In this document: piece by piece, positions 18,601-28,140 of the stretch | How positions within the stretch are numbered: the stretch's first letter is position 1 | How the letters are laid out: every line of letters starts with the position of its first letter | DNA from: a virus | Length of the DNA: 56,363 bases | Virus record (IMG/VR): IMGVR_UViG_3300030329_004250 | Span: 1-56,363 of that record | Strand: one strand, 5' to 3' | The notes under the pieces: generated by a model | Database searches by the model: none | What the model was told of the DNA's origin: nothing | The model's input: the letters and a program-made list of their open reading frames with translations, nothing else | Translations under genes and position numbers: made by a program

Positions 18601-18823
18601 AACTCAGCCCGGATTGCCAGCAGTTACTAATTTGGCGGTTTCTTTGCTTTCTAATGGACCATTAGTATCTGATATATCAGTAAACATTTCTGCTACAGAT
18701 ATAACCACAAATTACTCTATGAAAACATTTGCACCTAAACTTGGACGAACTAATAAGAGAATAATTGATCAACTAGGAAAACTGGGTAAAAGAATTAATT
18801 CTATCGCTAATCTGGTGAAATAA
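15650..18823 (+). CDS. Tail hub/tip-like structural protein (1057 aa)
   Basis: A large protein starting three bases after the previous stop. Residues 20-120 read as a hub-type domain: GGTVVDFSCNSSWDSQGATLTVNL, then RYFEIFDGSNNLVFSFYGIL and YSATLQSPSILLEAAS, similar in layout to gpD or gp27-like hub modules that wrap the end of the tube. The rest is a long mixed region without recognised motifs and a basic C-terminal helix (NKRIIDQLGKLGKRINSIANLV). It would form the tail tip together with the neighbours on either side. Confidence 0.5.
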   Translation: MTSRTVIGTDTAVANPNIGTQTFMGGTVVDFSCNSSWDSQGATLTVNLIEDSSEGQRIDKDAVVGQPRYFEIFDGSNNLVFSFYGILKSINRSVSANGERRYSATLQSPSILLEAASIITDHYAGPGDATEAVAPNTATSLEFGHINSSINPANIYNLLNPFGVFENDDFGLSTPKGFGAAQVNDEGIRIDRFVAAIDALINGSSVANPQLGRPIQYGASAWGGSVSPYYYTFDIYGFVNSISSYIPNDYRVKSTTLMDFVAELCDEINFVYMVDLKKPSGKGNAAIVGPFGSANPYSSASEGVGIFGGEIFIITQNRNVYGATKFPLSYQIIRREVSDKAGAGGASTSFSTAFTVGFGGNDLPLDFSWAGADSHPDGPPNATSPFGGEYPYEDIDQDNLERYTSTSLDVSLNESAVGGKVVVGGFQSRIGFVPYGAVDNENVYQYWGEIKRLNEFGSNASATDTASRSVPVVTKHLAGNDLRDLIMLDCQDLLGNTNVAHAFRKGIYVASMLEVRYAMTSYEAWMFFMTTTKPQKLDGIFAAFNQTYNEIKARIFNGDGSLTYAGKAYTAGALTTLASFNTSSFNISSDYIDCSAGINATASMLNIEHEMFLQKLHAKIKAMGDEHYGRSWLVKQPAFTTKLDQNEESVIGDFVKSWELSDDAYLEPVNFSAYEAPQSPYFVSNGRIKAYVNYDAHFSNSLVHGGNTVNYNFKEYFGEKFGQTQIGSDYIFHFFTDVKKEYIFLPTNYFTNYDEGLVSSIVNSAGKVTNLANMVGIDSSTTEDMVDYLMGAGDPFWVKTNYDSLGNAVSTTNMYSISDQGISMAPYALCKTKFVGEPLLTGSVSSSIDPNYENYSIDNLLSAAQMSCSANKARQANVGGSSSFSTKPHPISVAPRSFGIPQQSNRFVYGPWITNSIKLDYATRVEYEQDDNLVPENYIIPSTVTIGGTATTLTSGLGGLNTVGQAKANTIDNFDYLFTEQGSVTQPGLPAVTNLAVSLLSNGPLVSDISVNISATDITTNYSMKTFAPKLGRTNKRIIDQLGKLGKRINSIANLVK

Positions 18824-18824
18824 T

Positions 18825-20444
18825 ATGGCTAGGGATCATCAAGAAAATACGGGCTTTTCAGATTCATTAGGTGAGCACGACTATTCTACAAAATTTGCAT
18901 TTATAGGTAGGTCGCAACCAAAATATGTAGAAGTATCAGGTATTTCAAGCGGTAATTTTCAAGCAATCGAAGTTGCCGCTATGTCTATCCCTGGAGCGGT
19001 TGCTGACTTATCGACAGATGCCGCAAATAAAGCACTCGCCGGTTTTGATACTATATTTTCGCCTTACACGAATGCGTCTGGTCATTCCGAACTTCCGCAT
19101 TTCGGAATTCCAACAAATCTTTCTGAGCCAAACGCTTTTACTTTAGATCCATTTAATCCCAATAACATTTTCAGTACCGGAAATTCTCAAGCTGCTAATA
19201 ATCAGATTTATCAAAATAGCGGTCATAATATACAGTTGGCAAACACTTGGACAACTGGTGATATCGGTGGAGCAACGAAAGGTGATGTATTTTTTGCTAA
19301 AGATATATACAATTATGGGGAATTTACATATGACGGAGTAAAATCGATTGGTCTTCGCGCCCCAATGGTTTTGACAGGTTGGGGTTTTGATATAGATGGT
19401 CAACCTGTTCCAGCAGATACTGGTGACTCAACTATATTTGCTCCTGATGCTTTTAGAAATCCTAATAATTGGAAAAGTGGTCCGCTGGATGTGAGATGGG
19501 ACGATGAAAGAAAGGTTTGGGCGGCTGGGACAAGCACCAAGATTTTTTTAACAAAAACTACAAATGTATACAATCCCCCATACTTCTCTTATGAGGTTGA
19601 TAGAAGCGATAGTAGATCACAATTTACAAGATTTGGTCCACCAACTTTAAAATCATTTAGTGCCACTGGAGACATTCATGATCCAGAATATCTTGCTTAT
19701 ACGGCAAATCCTGATAATGTTGGCGGTTATGAGCAATTAAATTATGCTGGCATAGAATATCCGCATTATGAAGCATTCATCATACGTGAGACTAAAGATG
19801 ATACAAGTAGTAGCTCATACTACAATATTTGGACAGACGATTGTAATGACTGTGGGCATATAACAAACAGTGGCTGTGGAACACAGCATGGTAGTCCTTC
19901 TAAAGATAAGAAGATAATAATTGAAAACCCGTTGCGGCAGAGCTTAGAAGTTGGCGATTTGGCTTTTACTGTAAAAACCGGAAAAAAACAAAAGGTCAAT
20001 ACCGGAACTTTCACTGGTGGAAGTGGCACTGGTGCATCAGGCAATATAGAAGTTGATGTAAGTGGCAATGCCACAACAAATATTACAGCGACTGGGACTG
20101 GTTACGGTTTGGGCGGCATAGGTCTAGCGAGTGGAATTTGTGTGAATATTAGTTTAGTTTTTGCAACCGCAGAAACTGGATTAAGTGTAATAAATGTATC
20201 ACCTTCCGGAGGACTTCGCCCCGGAACTTACAATTTGGATATAATACCTAATGACGCTATCGCAGATACAGAAGAGTTAGATATTCATTGGATTTTACAA
20301 GCAGAGTTTAAAAGTCAACAAATAGTTACTCATGTGGAGTGTGAGGGTGGATTGCTCCAAAGTTGCTCTATGAAGATACAAACCCAGGGTTTCAAAACTT
20401 GTGAATGGTGTGGTGAAGATACTACATTCATCAACGCATTCTAA
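18825..20444 (+). CDS. Tail tip protein with a GTGASG module (539 aa)
   Basis: It begins two bases after the previous stop (TAATATGG). Residues 1-350 are a beta-rich, aromatic region of unknown type. Cysteines cluster at about 345-360 (DDCNDCGHITNSGCG). Residues about 385-460 form a module with GSGTGASGNIEVDVSGN, then TGTGYGLGG and PSGGLRPGTYNL, which recurs in the downstream giant protein. The tail end carries C-x-x-C pairs (ECEGG, KTCEWCGE). It is probably part of the same adhesin or tip complex as the 2370-residue neighbour. Confidence 0.5.
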   Translation: MARDHQENTGFSDSLGEHDYSTKFAFIGRSQPKYVEVSGISSGNFQAIEVAAMSIPGAVADLSTDAANKALAGFDTIFSPYTNASGHSELPHFGIPTNLSEPNAFTLDPFNPNNIFSTGNSQAANNQIYQNSGHNIQLANTWTTGDIGGATKGDVFFAKDIYNYGEFTYDGVKSIGLRAPMVLTGWGFDIDGQPVPADTGDSTIFAPDAFRNPNNWKSGPLDVRWDDERKVWAAGTSTKIFLTKTTNVYNPPYFSYEVDRSDSRSQFTRFGPPTLKSFSATGDIHDPEYLAYTANPDNVGGYEQLNYAGIEYPHYEAFIIRETKDDTSSSSYYNIWTDDCNDCGHITNSGCGTQHGSPSKDKKIIIENPLRQSLEVGDLAFTVKTGKKQKVNTGTFTGGSGTGASGNIEVDVSGNATTNITATGTGYGLGGIGLASGICVNISLVFATAETGLSVINVSPSGGLRPGTYNLDIIPNDAIADTEELDIHWILQAEFKSQQIVTHVECEGGLLQSCSMKIQTQGFKTCEWCGEDTTFINAF

Positions 20445-20457
20445 ATAGGATCTAAGG

Positions 20458-23400
20458 ATGGCTGTTTTTCAAGAAAAATGCTGGCCTTGTGGCAAACAAT
20501 GTATTAATGCAGAATTTTGCGGTATTGATGAAACATATCAATTACCAAGAAATATTAAAGTTAAAGTTATAGCTAATAGTGAATTTTGGGGTTCTAGCAT
20601 TAGTGGAACTGTTATTGAAGGTTATGCACACTTTGATAATAGTCATTATGATTTTTTTGATGGTTTTGATCAGCACCACAAAGCACTTGATTGTGGTAAG
20701 ACTACATCATCCAGAGATGAAAGTAGACCTGATATAAACTATAGATCAGTATATGATCCAGATAGTGTAACAGTTGTTCATTATGGTGCTGGTGGTTCAC
20801 AAGATGATATAGATCGAGGCGGCGCAGAAGTCTATCTGGTAGATAGAGTATCACAAAATGCAACTGATAGTCCGGCCTGTCCTACTACCGACCCAACAAA
20901 AGTCTTTAAATGGTTTCCTGAAAAATTTGGATTTGGGACTAAAATACATTTTCATAATAATATTTATAAAAATATTACAGGTGGTTGGAGATTAATCGAC
21001 CCAACAGGATGTTATACTGAATCTTTTACGACACCTCCTGGATCTGGTGGGTATCTACATCAGTGTACCGGAGTTGACAAGCAGAATATAAGAATTAGGG
21101 AGCATTCCGAAGGTACATATTTACAATATCATGAACCATCAAGAATAAGACCTATACAGTCCGGTATGACTTTTCATGACTGTTTTGCTGATGGTCAAGT
21201 TGCCCCAGAATATTCTGGTGAATTAACTCAGCTACTTAGGCATACTGGAGTTGCTGAATCTGGATTTATAATCGCCACATTAAATTATGACGGCGCAGCC
21301 GCTAGTGGTTTAAGAAACGCGATGGAGATTCTTGTTACAAATGATGTTGATACAACATATAATAAGGCATACAGAATATTTGATGTAACACATAGTGGCT
21401 CCAGTACAGATGTTAGCCTTGTCGGTACTTATGACACCGGAAACGCAGTAGATGTCAATACCACCGGTAGCGGAAATTGGATAGCATTTGGAACTCACGA
21501 TCCATTAAGATGTTGTGGTGGTTCTGCTTATGGAATTGATAATCTTTTAAAGCAGTCTGCCAACAAAACTAACTACCACACTGACTTTAGAAGGGTATTT
21601 AATGACGCCAAGAATCTGAGACAGTCAAATAGGATTTTAGAAAACAGAAAAAATCATGACATAAATGTTGTTTTCAGGGCAGATGAAACAGGTGTTAGAC
21701 CCGATAAAACGTACCCATCAACAAATGCAGACGGTAATCCAACCTTGGTATTTGATAGAGGACTACCATATTATGGACCATTTCATCAGGTAGATCAATA
21801 CGATGGTGCTACCAGATTTGACCAAGTTAAAAATGCTATTAAAGCAAGAAATGCAACTTGTTATAGCAAAAAGGCAACTCTTGAAGTTTTCCCCGACTGT
21901 CTTACGCAGTATGAAGAGTTCCTAAACTGTGAGGTTCAAACAGAATATAAAATAAACCGCTTACCAAGACTAGCTTTTGTTTACCGGGGATGTAACTATG
22001 ATGAATTTTGTTCATTCGATGAATCTGGTAGACCTTTAGGTGATTCAGGTATTTACGGTGGGTGGACAACTAGTGGTCCCGCAACATTAGAAGATATAAA
22101 AAGAGGTCTTCCCGGTCAAGAAATTACAATGTTTATCAATGTTGCTGACGCATGGGGCGGTGAATATAAAAGATGTCCCTGTGCTTGCGATGGGTCCGTC
22201 CCAGGAAACTTTCCTCCACAACATACACTTATTGAGTCGCCTATTACATTTCCCTGCTTCCCGGATTTTGATAAATACCCAGTTGCCAATGGGTGTAGAG
22301 AAAAAAGATTCCAATTTAACCAGTACGCTAGATATATTGAACAAGTCGCTGGATCAACTCTATCTAATGCAGCATGTGATGAATTACCAGGTGTAGATGC
22401 TGCTTGTAATGTAAGACAGCCATATACAACCTATGGTCACATTTCTCATTTATGTGGTTGGGAGTTTGGAAACGCAAAAACAACTTTAACAAATGCTTTT
22501 GCTAAAGAAAGACAAGACGGCACATATACACAAAGATCACCAGAATCTGGCAATGTTAATGAGCCGATGTACTGGGCTTTTGAGTGCCCAACACCCACAG
22601 AAAGTGGAATACCAGTTAATAGTGGGGTTTGGGCAAGTGGAACAGATGGTGATAATAAGATAACAAATGTAAGTGGAGAATTTTACCCCTATTGGGGACT
22701 AACAGACGGTGAAGGTAGACTAACGACACCGTATTATAATGTAACAACAGCCCCTAATTTAGGATGCTGTGATTCACCAATAACTTTCCTAGACTATGAC
22801 GATGTATATACTTTCTTTAATGGTTGGCCTACATCTGGTGTACCGTTCCTAATAGAATTAGAGACTGTTGACAATTGCGTAGGTTGTGCCACCACTGTGA
22901 TGGAAACTGGTAGCTTACATTTAAGTTTTCAAGGATTAAGTACTGCATATTTACACGATGTTCCTACTAATAATAATACTAACGCCTATGGGTTCAATCA
23001 TTGTAAATATGAACCTTTGGATATAGTTCTCAAAGATAGAACTAAATTAGAACCTAATTTTAATTGTACAAGTGGTTTTCCAGTTACTTATTGTGAATCC
23101 GTTGAGCCTGGTTCAGAGATTAAAAATGATAGGTACTGGATAAAGTATGGTCAACCTTATACAGGAAGTACTTGTGAGTGCATAGATGCTTTCGACACTT
23201 TAACGCTTAGTCCAGTTATCATTGATGGCAGCACTGATATTATTATAGGCTGGAGAACGGTTGGAAGCGGAAATGGATTTGTCCAATTAACAAGCTGTAA
23301 CAGCACAGATTCTAATTTTCTTGAAAGTGATACTGAAAATCTACCAGGTGCTGGATATACAACTTATGGTAAGTTTACTGTAGCCTGTGAAGAAAACATA

Positions 23401-26400
23401 GAATTTGTTGATCCGCCAACTTTTCCAAACGCATATTATGAGACATCTGCTGTTCATAACTTATATAGTTGTGGAGGATGCACTCACAAAGAACCAGCAC
23501 AAATAGCTGGTCAAGGAAACTTAACACTTAAATCTCAATTCTTTGTAATCTCTAATCTCCATAAGCATGTTTTTGAGGCTCTGCCTCAAGATTATTTTAA
23601 CCGTTTTTATGGAGATGTTGAGTTGGCTACACGAAATATTGATGATTTTATACCTTGGCCAGAATATAGTGGGGTACTGAAGAATTTGACTTTATGTTCT
23701 GGTGATAAAATACTGGAATATGGTTGCCTTTTAGGCAGTGAATTTTATGGCTGTGGCAGTGCTCATACTGCTTGTGCTGGAAATACACTGTGTAACACAT
23801 GTGATGAGTTTGGGGTATCCTGTCAGTGCGATTCGGGAATTTTTAATGATTATACTGATCCAGACACAAATTTTGTAACTAGAAGATATCCACCACAATT
23901 TGATTGGGCACAGGATCATGGACTGAATTCCTGTTTTTGTGATTGTAAAGATCCAACATTAATGAGAATATCGGCTGTTTCTGGTAATCATCCATCTGAA
24001 GTTCTTATTGAAGAATGGAGACATGCTGGGGCTTGTGACAATTCAGTAAATAAGTTTACACCTTGGTTTGCTATTAGTGGTGTGGGCGGCACTGTAAGCG
24101 AACCAATATGGAAAGGGCAAGCACCACCAGCACCGTTTCTTGGTAAAGGCTTTAATCCGACTTATTCTGAAGACTGGTTTAGTTTCTCTCACGGAGCGAA
24201 TAGGAGTGCAACGGGTATAGCCTACAGATTGGATGAGCCAGTTGCAGATAATTGTGGTAATTTAGATCCAGATAGTTGCGCTAGTGGAGATTGTATCGAT
24301 CAAAGAGCAAGAACTTCAACATGTTTAGATCCAATACAAAGTGTTACTGGTGTACCACAAGAATGGGCGTATGGTAATGCAAATGTCACGGTTAATAAAA
24401 GATACTGCTCCCCAGAAATAATGGTCGTTTCTAAAATTGAGTGCTTACCTGGAAATAGTGGTTATAATTTAACAGTTTCTAGAGAATATCATGAACATGA
24501 TAGAACATGGAGACAAGCGGGGTCAACGGACTGTGCCTGTGTAGAAAAATATGCTGGTGCATATAAATGTCCAAAATTAGTCCCAGTATCAAGTGGAACT
24601 GGAGCATCCGGTCAGTTTACAGTTGATGTTGGAGGAACGGGCCACTTTACAGTAACGAGTGCTGGTTCAGGTTATGTGTTCGGTGGTACGGCGGTAATTC
24701 CAACCTGTGTAAGTGGAACCACAACTTACCCATGTTGTACAGGTACACCAACTCCAGCTTTTTCTGCAACTTTTGGTGGGGCGAACAATTCATTAACCGG
24801 AGCGTCTATATCACCACCAACCGGATACTCACCAACTGGTCTAGTTTGCAATGTGTCTATTATTGCAGGTACTGGACCATCAGTTCTTGGTACAGGATGT
24901 ACTGTAATACCATATGCAGTTCCTACAGATTCTGTAACACCTGCCTATCAAGGTCCATGTAGTATACATCCGTCTTCTGGAACTTTTGTTAATCAAGATT
25001 TTAGAATACAATCAACCTGCGAAAGTGGTGATCCCGTATGGAATTATTACAACTTATTCTATAGTGGTGACTCAGTTGGAGTGCCACCAGTTGTGGGTGC
25101 CGCAAATACTTATGAATCTGGTTATTACTATGGGGGTATATTCATACAAACTGATCCAGACGCTCCCGGTGGTTGTGGGCCAAATTGCGATATAATAATA
25201 GATGCACCAGATTTAGATCCAGGCTACCCAAATACTATATTTGATCAAGCTTTATTTAACAGCCCACCTGGAAGATTTGGTATTGATGCAACAAATAGAA
25301 AACATAGTTGCATACAAGATATCACCCAATGTGGTGGTGAGCTATGGTGTAACAAATTATTTTTCCCAAGAAGATCTTATAAGAATGAAACAAAAGTCGC
25401 GCCATTTGGATCAAGCCAAATATGCACGCAAAATGCAGAATTTTTAAATAGAACAACGCTTGGTTATGGAAATATTACTGACGCCGACATTTTACAAGAA
25501 AGTACATTTTATAGATATATAGACCTTTGTGATCCAGATATTATAGCGACTACACAATCAGGGGTGGGAATTGATGATGTTGTTATTACAGTTGATGATT
25601 ATCTAAGGTTAATGGGTGTTGTTCATCCAGGTTGGAGATACAATCTTGATATGAAAAGTTGTACAATTGTTGAAAGTGGAGATTGTGGTGGAACATTGCC
25701 GCCAACACACTCTGATATGACAATTCACGCCGCCGTACATGAGCCAAAGACATGGACAACTGACGGATGGGAGTCTTTTGGTTATTACCTAGATAAAAAT
25801 GGCGTTTCTGATTCTAGTGGTAGTGGTATTGGAGCTTCTGGCTCTGATAATTGCTTGTTCGATCCGTTTAAAATTATGGTTGATGTAGAATGTTCTACAA
25901 ATCATATAAAAAGAAGGGGTATTGAGACCGACGATCCAACACTGCTAGATGCCATTATTGACATGCCTGCGGCAGCGTGTAAAGGTACTGTGCATCCCCC
26001 GCCATGTTCTTGTGTTGATAGTGAATGTAAATTTTGGAATCAACATCCTAATCAGCATTGTTTCAAATATTTTGCTATTAATGACATCTTTACAAAGATA
26101 GACGATGCTCTTATTTGTCCATGTGATCCAAATAGTTTAGCCAATGATAGGCTTACTCATGAATGTGAGGGTGAGCATTGTAATACTGGAGTTCACATTT
26201 GCAGTTCAGCAGCAGCAGGAAGTAGTCCTGCTATTTTCCCTGCCTTTTCTCAGTGGCTACAGAACAAATATGTTCTAGGAAACGCCAACGAATTCATCGA
26301 TAATATACCTCTTAATATTAATCCATTTACACCAATATTAGAATTTACAGGAATCGCCGCTAATGTTTCTGGGGTCAATTATACATATACTGGGTTATAT

Positions 26401-27570
26401 GACGCAGGACTATTAAGGAAAGCATGTGGCTGGGAAGATGAGATAACTTGTGAGGGTGGTGGTGACAGTGTCGGTGGTGGTGATGGTGGTGATTCAACCA
26501 CACATAGTGGTCACTACTCGTGTGCAGGTACTGATAATTGGGCAAATGTATATGTATGGTGTGATGACCCAGATATTATTGTGACTAGAACCGCCCCCAC
26601 TTCCGACGACACCGATGAATCTCAAGTCACAGGTTTTCAACTGCCAACTTGGGAATGCAGCGGAGATTTCGGAATCCGTTGGTTGACAGACTCTAGACGA
26701 ATTCCTGCGGTTAGTGGATGTTGTGATATTATAACTGATAACGATGGACTATGTGAAACGGATGTTTATGTATTAGGATACGATGGGGCCGATAATCCAC
26801 TGATGGATTGCAACTCAGACTTAGCAGATGATAATCCAGGTGGGATGGTTGTTCTTAGCAATTGGTCAGGTATACCTGAATTTAGTACTATGTGGGCAAG
26901 TGGTTGTGGCTGTGACAAGCCTATAGACGAAGCAGAGGACGAGTGTGGAACAGATTCAAAAGTCAGAATAACAATAACGCAAGACCCAATTTATGGTGAA
27001 GTAGTAAAACCTGACCCACCATTATCTCCATCAGATGTCTTGGCCATAGTCTTTATAGACGAATCTACAGATTACTCAGTTGATGTCGCAGGTGAAACGG
27101 AGTTCATAACAGATATTATAGCTTGGGAAAATCATATGACTGCCCAAGGTTTGGACTCATCCATATTGTTATTACAACCGGTGGCTCCGGGATTATACGA
27201 CTACAAAGATTTAATTCCTCCTAGTAGGCAAGCCCTATCTCCAAATACAGGCCGTGCATTCCCCGATTTCGTGCAGTATGGAGAGATTGGTCGAGGTACT
27301 GCATGTGAACTGGAGGATATCAGATCGCACTTCTTGGCTGCTGCACACACTACTGTGCCGAGAGCTTTAGGTATTTTCATTGATAGATCAGGTTCAATGA
27401 CCAGATCAACTGTGACACCATGTGTAGATGATTTTATAGCTTGGTATAAGCAATGGTCGCTAGAGCAAATAGGAACGGAAGGATGTGTAACAGAAGTACT
27501 GACAGATGATGAACGATGGATAAGTGAGGCTTTACGCGCACTTATACTGGCAGATGCTCAATGTCCGTAA
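20458..27570 (+). CDS. Giant cysteine-rich tail adhesin with C-terminal MIDAS motif (2370 aa)
   Basis: Among the largest proteins here and strikingly rich in cysteine, with many C-x-C, C-C and C-x-x-C pairs along its length (it starts ECWPCGKQC-like: KCWPCGKQCINAEFCG). Around residues 1380-1480 it repeats the SGTGASG...GSGY-x-x-GG module of its upstream neighbour. A Gly/Asp/Ser linker (GGGDSVGGGDGGDS) at about 2000 precedes the C-terminal region. There LGIFIDRSGSM (about residues 2304-2314) provides the D-x-S-x-S metal-site signature of VWA domains, though only about 60 residues follow. The position after tip genes suggests a receptor-binding or adhesion protein stabilised by disulfides or metals. 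Start ATG 20458 follows TAGGATCTAAGG. Confidence 0.6.
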   Translation: MAVFQEKCWPCGKQCINAEFCGIDETYQLPRNIKVKVIANSEFWGSSISGTVIEGYAHFDNSHYDFFDGFDQHHKALDCGKTTSSRDESRPDINYRSVYDPDSVTVVHYGAGGSQDDIDRGGAEVYLVDRVSQNATDSPACPTTDPTKVFKWFPEKFGFGTKIHFHNNIYKNITGGWRLIDPTGCYTESFTTPPGSGGYLHQCTGVDKQNIRIREHSEGTYLQYHEPSRIRPIQSGMTFHDCFADGQVAPEYSGELTQLLRHTGVAESGFIIATLNYDGAAASGLRNAMEILVTNDVDTTYNKAYRIFDVTHSGSSTDVSLVGTYDTGNAVDVNTTGSGNWIAFGTHDPLRCCGGSAYGIDNLLKQSANKTNYHTDFRRVFNDAKNLRQSNRILENRKNHDINVVFRADETGVRPDKTYPSTNADGNPTLVFDRGLPYYGPFHQVDQYDGATRFDQVKNAIKARNATCYSKKATLEVFPDCLTQYEEFLNCEVQTEYKINRLPRLAFVYRGCNYDEFCSFDESGRPLGDSGIYGGWTTSGPATLEDIKRGLPGQEITMFINVADAWGGEYKRCPCACDGSVPGNFPPQHTLIESPITFPCFPDFDKYPVANGCREKRFQFNQYARYIEQVAGSTLSNAACDELPGVDAACNVRQPYTTYGHISHLCGWEFGNAKTTLTNAFAKERQDGTYTQRSPESGNVNEPMYWAFECPTPTESGIPVNSGVWASGTDGDNKITNVSGEFYPYWGLTDGEGRLTTPYYNVTTAPNLGCCDSPITFLDYDDVYTFFNGWPTSGVPFLIELETVDNCVGCATTVMETGSLHLSFQGLSTAYLHDVPTNNNTNAYGFNHCKYEPLDIVLKDRTKLEPNFNCTSGFPVTYCESVEPGSEIKNDRYWIKYGQPYTGSTCECIDAFDTLTLSPVIIDGSTDIIIGWRTVGSGNGFVQLTSCNSTDSNFLESDTENLPGAGYTTYGKFTVACEENIEFVDPPTFPNAYYETSAVHNLYSCGGCTHKEPAQIAGQGNLTLKSQFFVISNLHKHVFEALPQDYFNRFYGDVELATRNIDDFIPWPEYSGVLKNLTLCSGDKILEYGCLLGSEFYGCGSAHTACAGNTLCNTCDEFGVSCQCDSGIFNDYTDPDTNFVTRRYPPQFDWAQDHGLNSCFCDCKDPTLMRISAVSGNHPSEVLIEEWRHAGACDNSVNKFTPWFAISGVGGTVSEPIWKGQAPPAPFLGKGFNPTYSEDWFSFSHGANRSATGIAYRLDEPVADNCGNLDPDSCASGDCIDQRARTSTCLDPIQSVTGVPQEWAYGNANVTVNKRYCSPEIMVVSKIECLPGNSGYNLTVSREYHEHDRTWRQAGSTDCACVEKYAGAYKCPKLVPVSSGTGASGQFTVDVGGTGHFTVTSAGSGYVFGGTAVIPTCVSGTTTYPCCTGTPTPAFSATFGGANNSLTGASISPPTGYSPTGLVCNVSIIAGTGPSVLGTGCTVIPYAVPTDSVTPAYQGPCSIHPSSGTFVNQDFRIQSTCESGDPVWNYYNLFYSGDSVGVPPVVGAANTYESGYYYGGIFIQTDPDAPGGCGPNCDIIIDAPDLDPGYPNTIFDQALFNSPPGRFGIDATNRKHSCIQDITQCGGELWCNKLFFPRRSYKNETKVAPFGSSQICTQNAEFLNRTTLGYGNITDADILQESTFYRYIDLCDPDIIATTQSGVGIDDVVITVDDYLRLMGVVHPGWRYNLDMKSCTIVESGDCGGTLPPTHSDMTIHAAVHEPKTWTTDGWESFGYYLDKNGVSDSSGSGIGASGSDNCLFDPFKIMVDVECSTNHIKRRGIETDDPTLLDAIIDMPAAACKGTVHPPPCSCVDSECKFWNQHPNQHCFKYFAINDIFTKIDDALICPCDPNSLANDRLTHECEGEHCNTGVHICSSAAAGSSPAIFPAFSQWLQNKYVLGNANEFIDNIPLNINPFTPILEFTGIAANVSGVNYTYTGLYDAGLLRKACGWEDEITCEGGGDSVGGGDGGDSTTHSGHYSCAGTDNWANVYVWCDDPDIIVTRTAPTSDDTDESQVTGFQLPTWECSGDFGIRWLTDSRRIPAVSGCCDIITDNDGLCETDVYVLGYDGADNPLMDCNSDLADDNPGGMVVLSNWSGIPEFSTMWASGCGCDKPIDEAEDECGTDSKVRITITQDPIYGEVVKPDPPLSPSDVLAIVFIDESTDYSVDVAGETEFITDIIAWENHMTAQGLDSSILLLQPVAPGLYDYKDLIPPSRQALSPNTGRAFPDFVQYGEIGRGTACELEDIRSHFLAAAHTTVPRALGIFIDRSGSMTRSTVTPCVDDFIAWYKQWSLEQIGTEGCVTEVLTDDERWISEALRALILADAQCP

Positions 27571-27633
27571 TAGCCTGACTGTTAGCGATAAGAATATAAA
27601 GGACTGAAATTTAAATAATTTAGGATCTAATTA

Positions 27634-28140
27634 ATGCAAGATAATAAAAATAAAACGCGATGTGAGTGCCCATTGGCGGGATACTGTGAAAGGCACGGGG
27701 TAGACAAAAATTCTCACCTTCACACCATGTGCCAAAATCATATTGGTTATTTTAACATGTGGGAAAATTGTAGAGGTCCAGGACAAAACCCTCTATCATG
27801 CAAAAAGCCCACAGAAAGTGGGCAAGAAGCTACAAAAAGCGGGCAGGAAGAAGAATCTAGGTGTCAGTTCTGTGGCGACAGAAACTGTTCAGGTGAATGT
27901 AGAAATTCTCAACAGTTACCATCAAAAATACAGATGGCTAAAAATCTAGCAAGTGCGACTAAGGATCATGCTAAAGCAGGTTTTGCACAAGCCCAAGACG
28001 AATTACAAGCTGAACGCCTAGAGATATGTAAGGGGTGTGAATTTTATATTCCGGATCAGGATAGATGTGGAAAATGCGGATGCTTCCTAAAAAGCAAATC
28101 CGCATGGAAAAGTAGCAAATGCCCTATTGGGAAATGGTAA
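27634..28140 (+). CDS. Double zinc-ribbon small protein (168 aa)
   Basis: Last plus-strand gene. Residues 10-60 hold CECPLAGYCERH, then H-x-x-x-C and CRGPGQNPLSC. A linker follows and then CQFCGDRNCSGEC. After a helical spacer, the C-terminal 40 residues carry ICKGCEFYIPDQDRCGKCGC and end CPIGKW, a C-terminal module seen in many phage proteins. Three likely metal-binding clusters argue for a zinc protein. The first cluster matches the tiny protein at 541-693. Function is unknown. Its stop abuts the stop of the converging minus-strand operon. Confidence 0.6.
   Translation: MQDNKNKTRCECPLAGYCERHGVDKNSHLHTMCQNHIGYFNMWENCRGPGQNPLSCKKPTESGQEATKSGQEEESRCQFCGDRNCSGECRNSQQLPSKIQMAKNLASATKDHAKAGFAQAQDELQAERLEICKGCEFYIPDQDRCGKCGCFLKSKSAWKSSKCPIGKW

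Noticed and set aside
27050-27110. FIDESTDYS in the giant tail protein as a second MIDAS
   Set aside because: The order is D-x-S-x-D, not D-x-S-x-S. It may be a fold partner, but I do not call a separate metal site.
5440-27640. TAGGATCT recurring before the genes at 5455, 20458 and 27634 as a regulatory repeat
   Set aside because: It contains the AGGA of a ribosome-binding site, and three short matches in an AT-rich operon are not enough to claim a separate signal.
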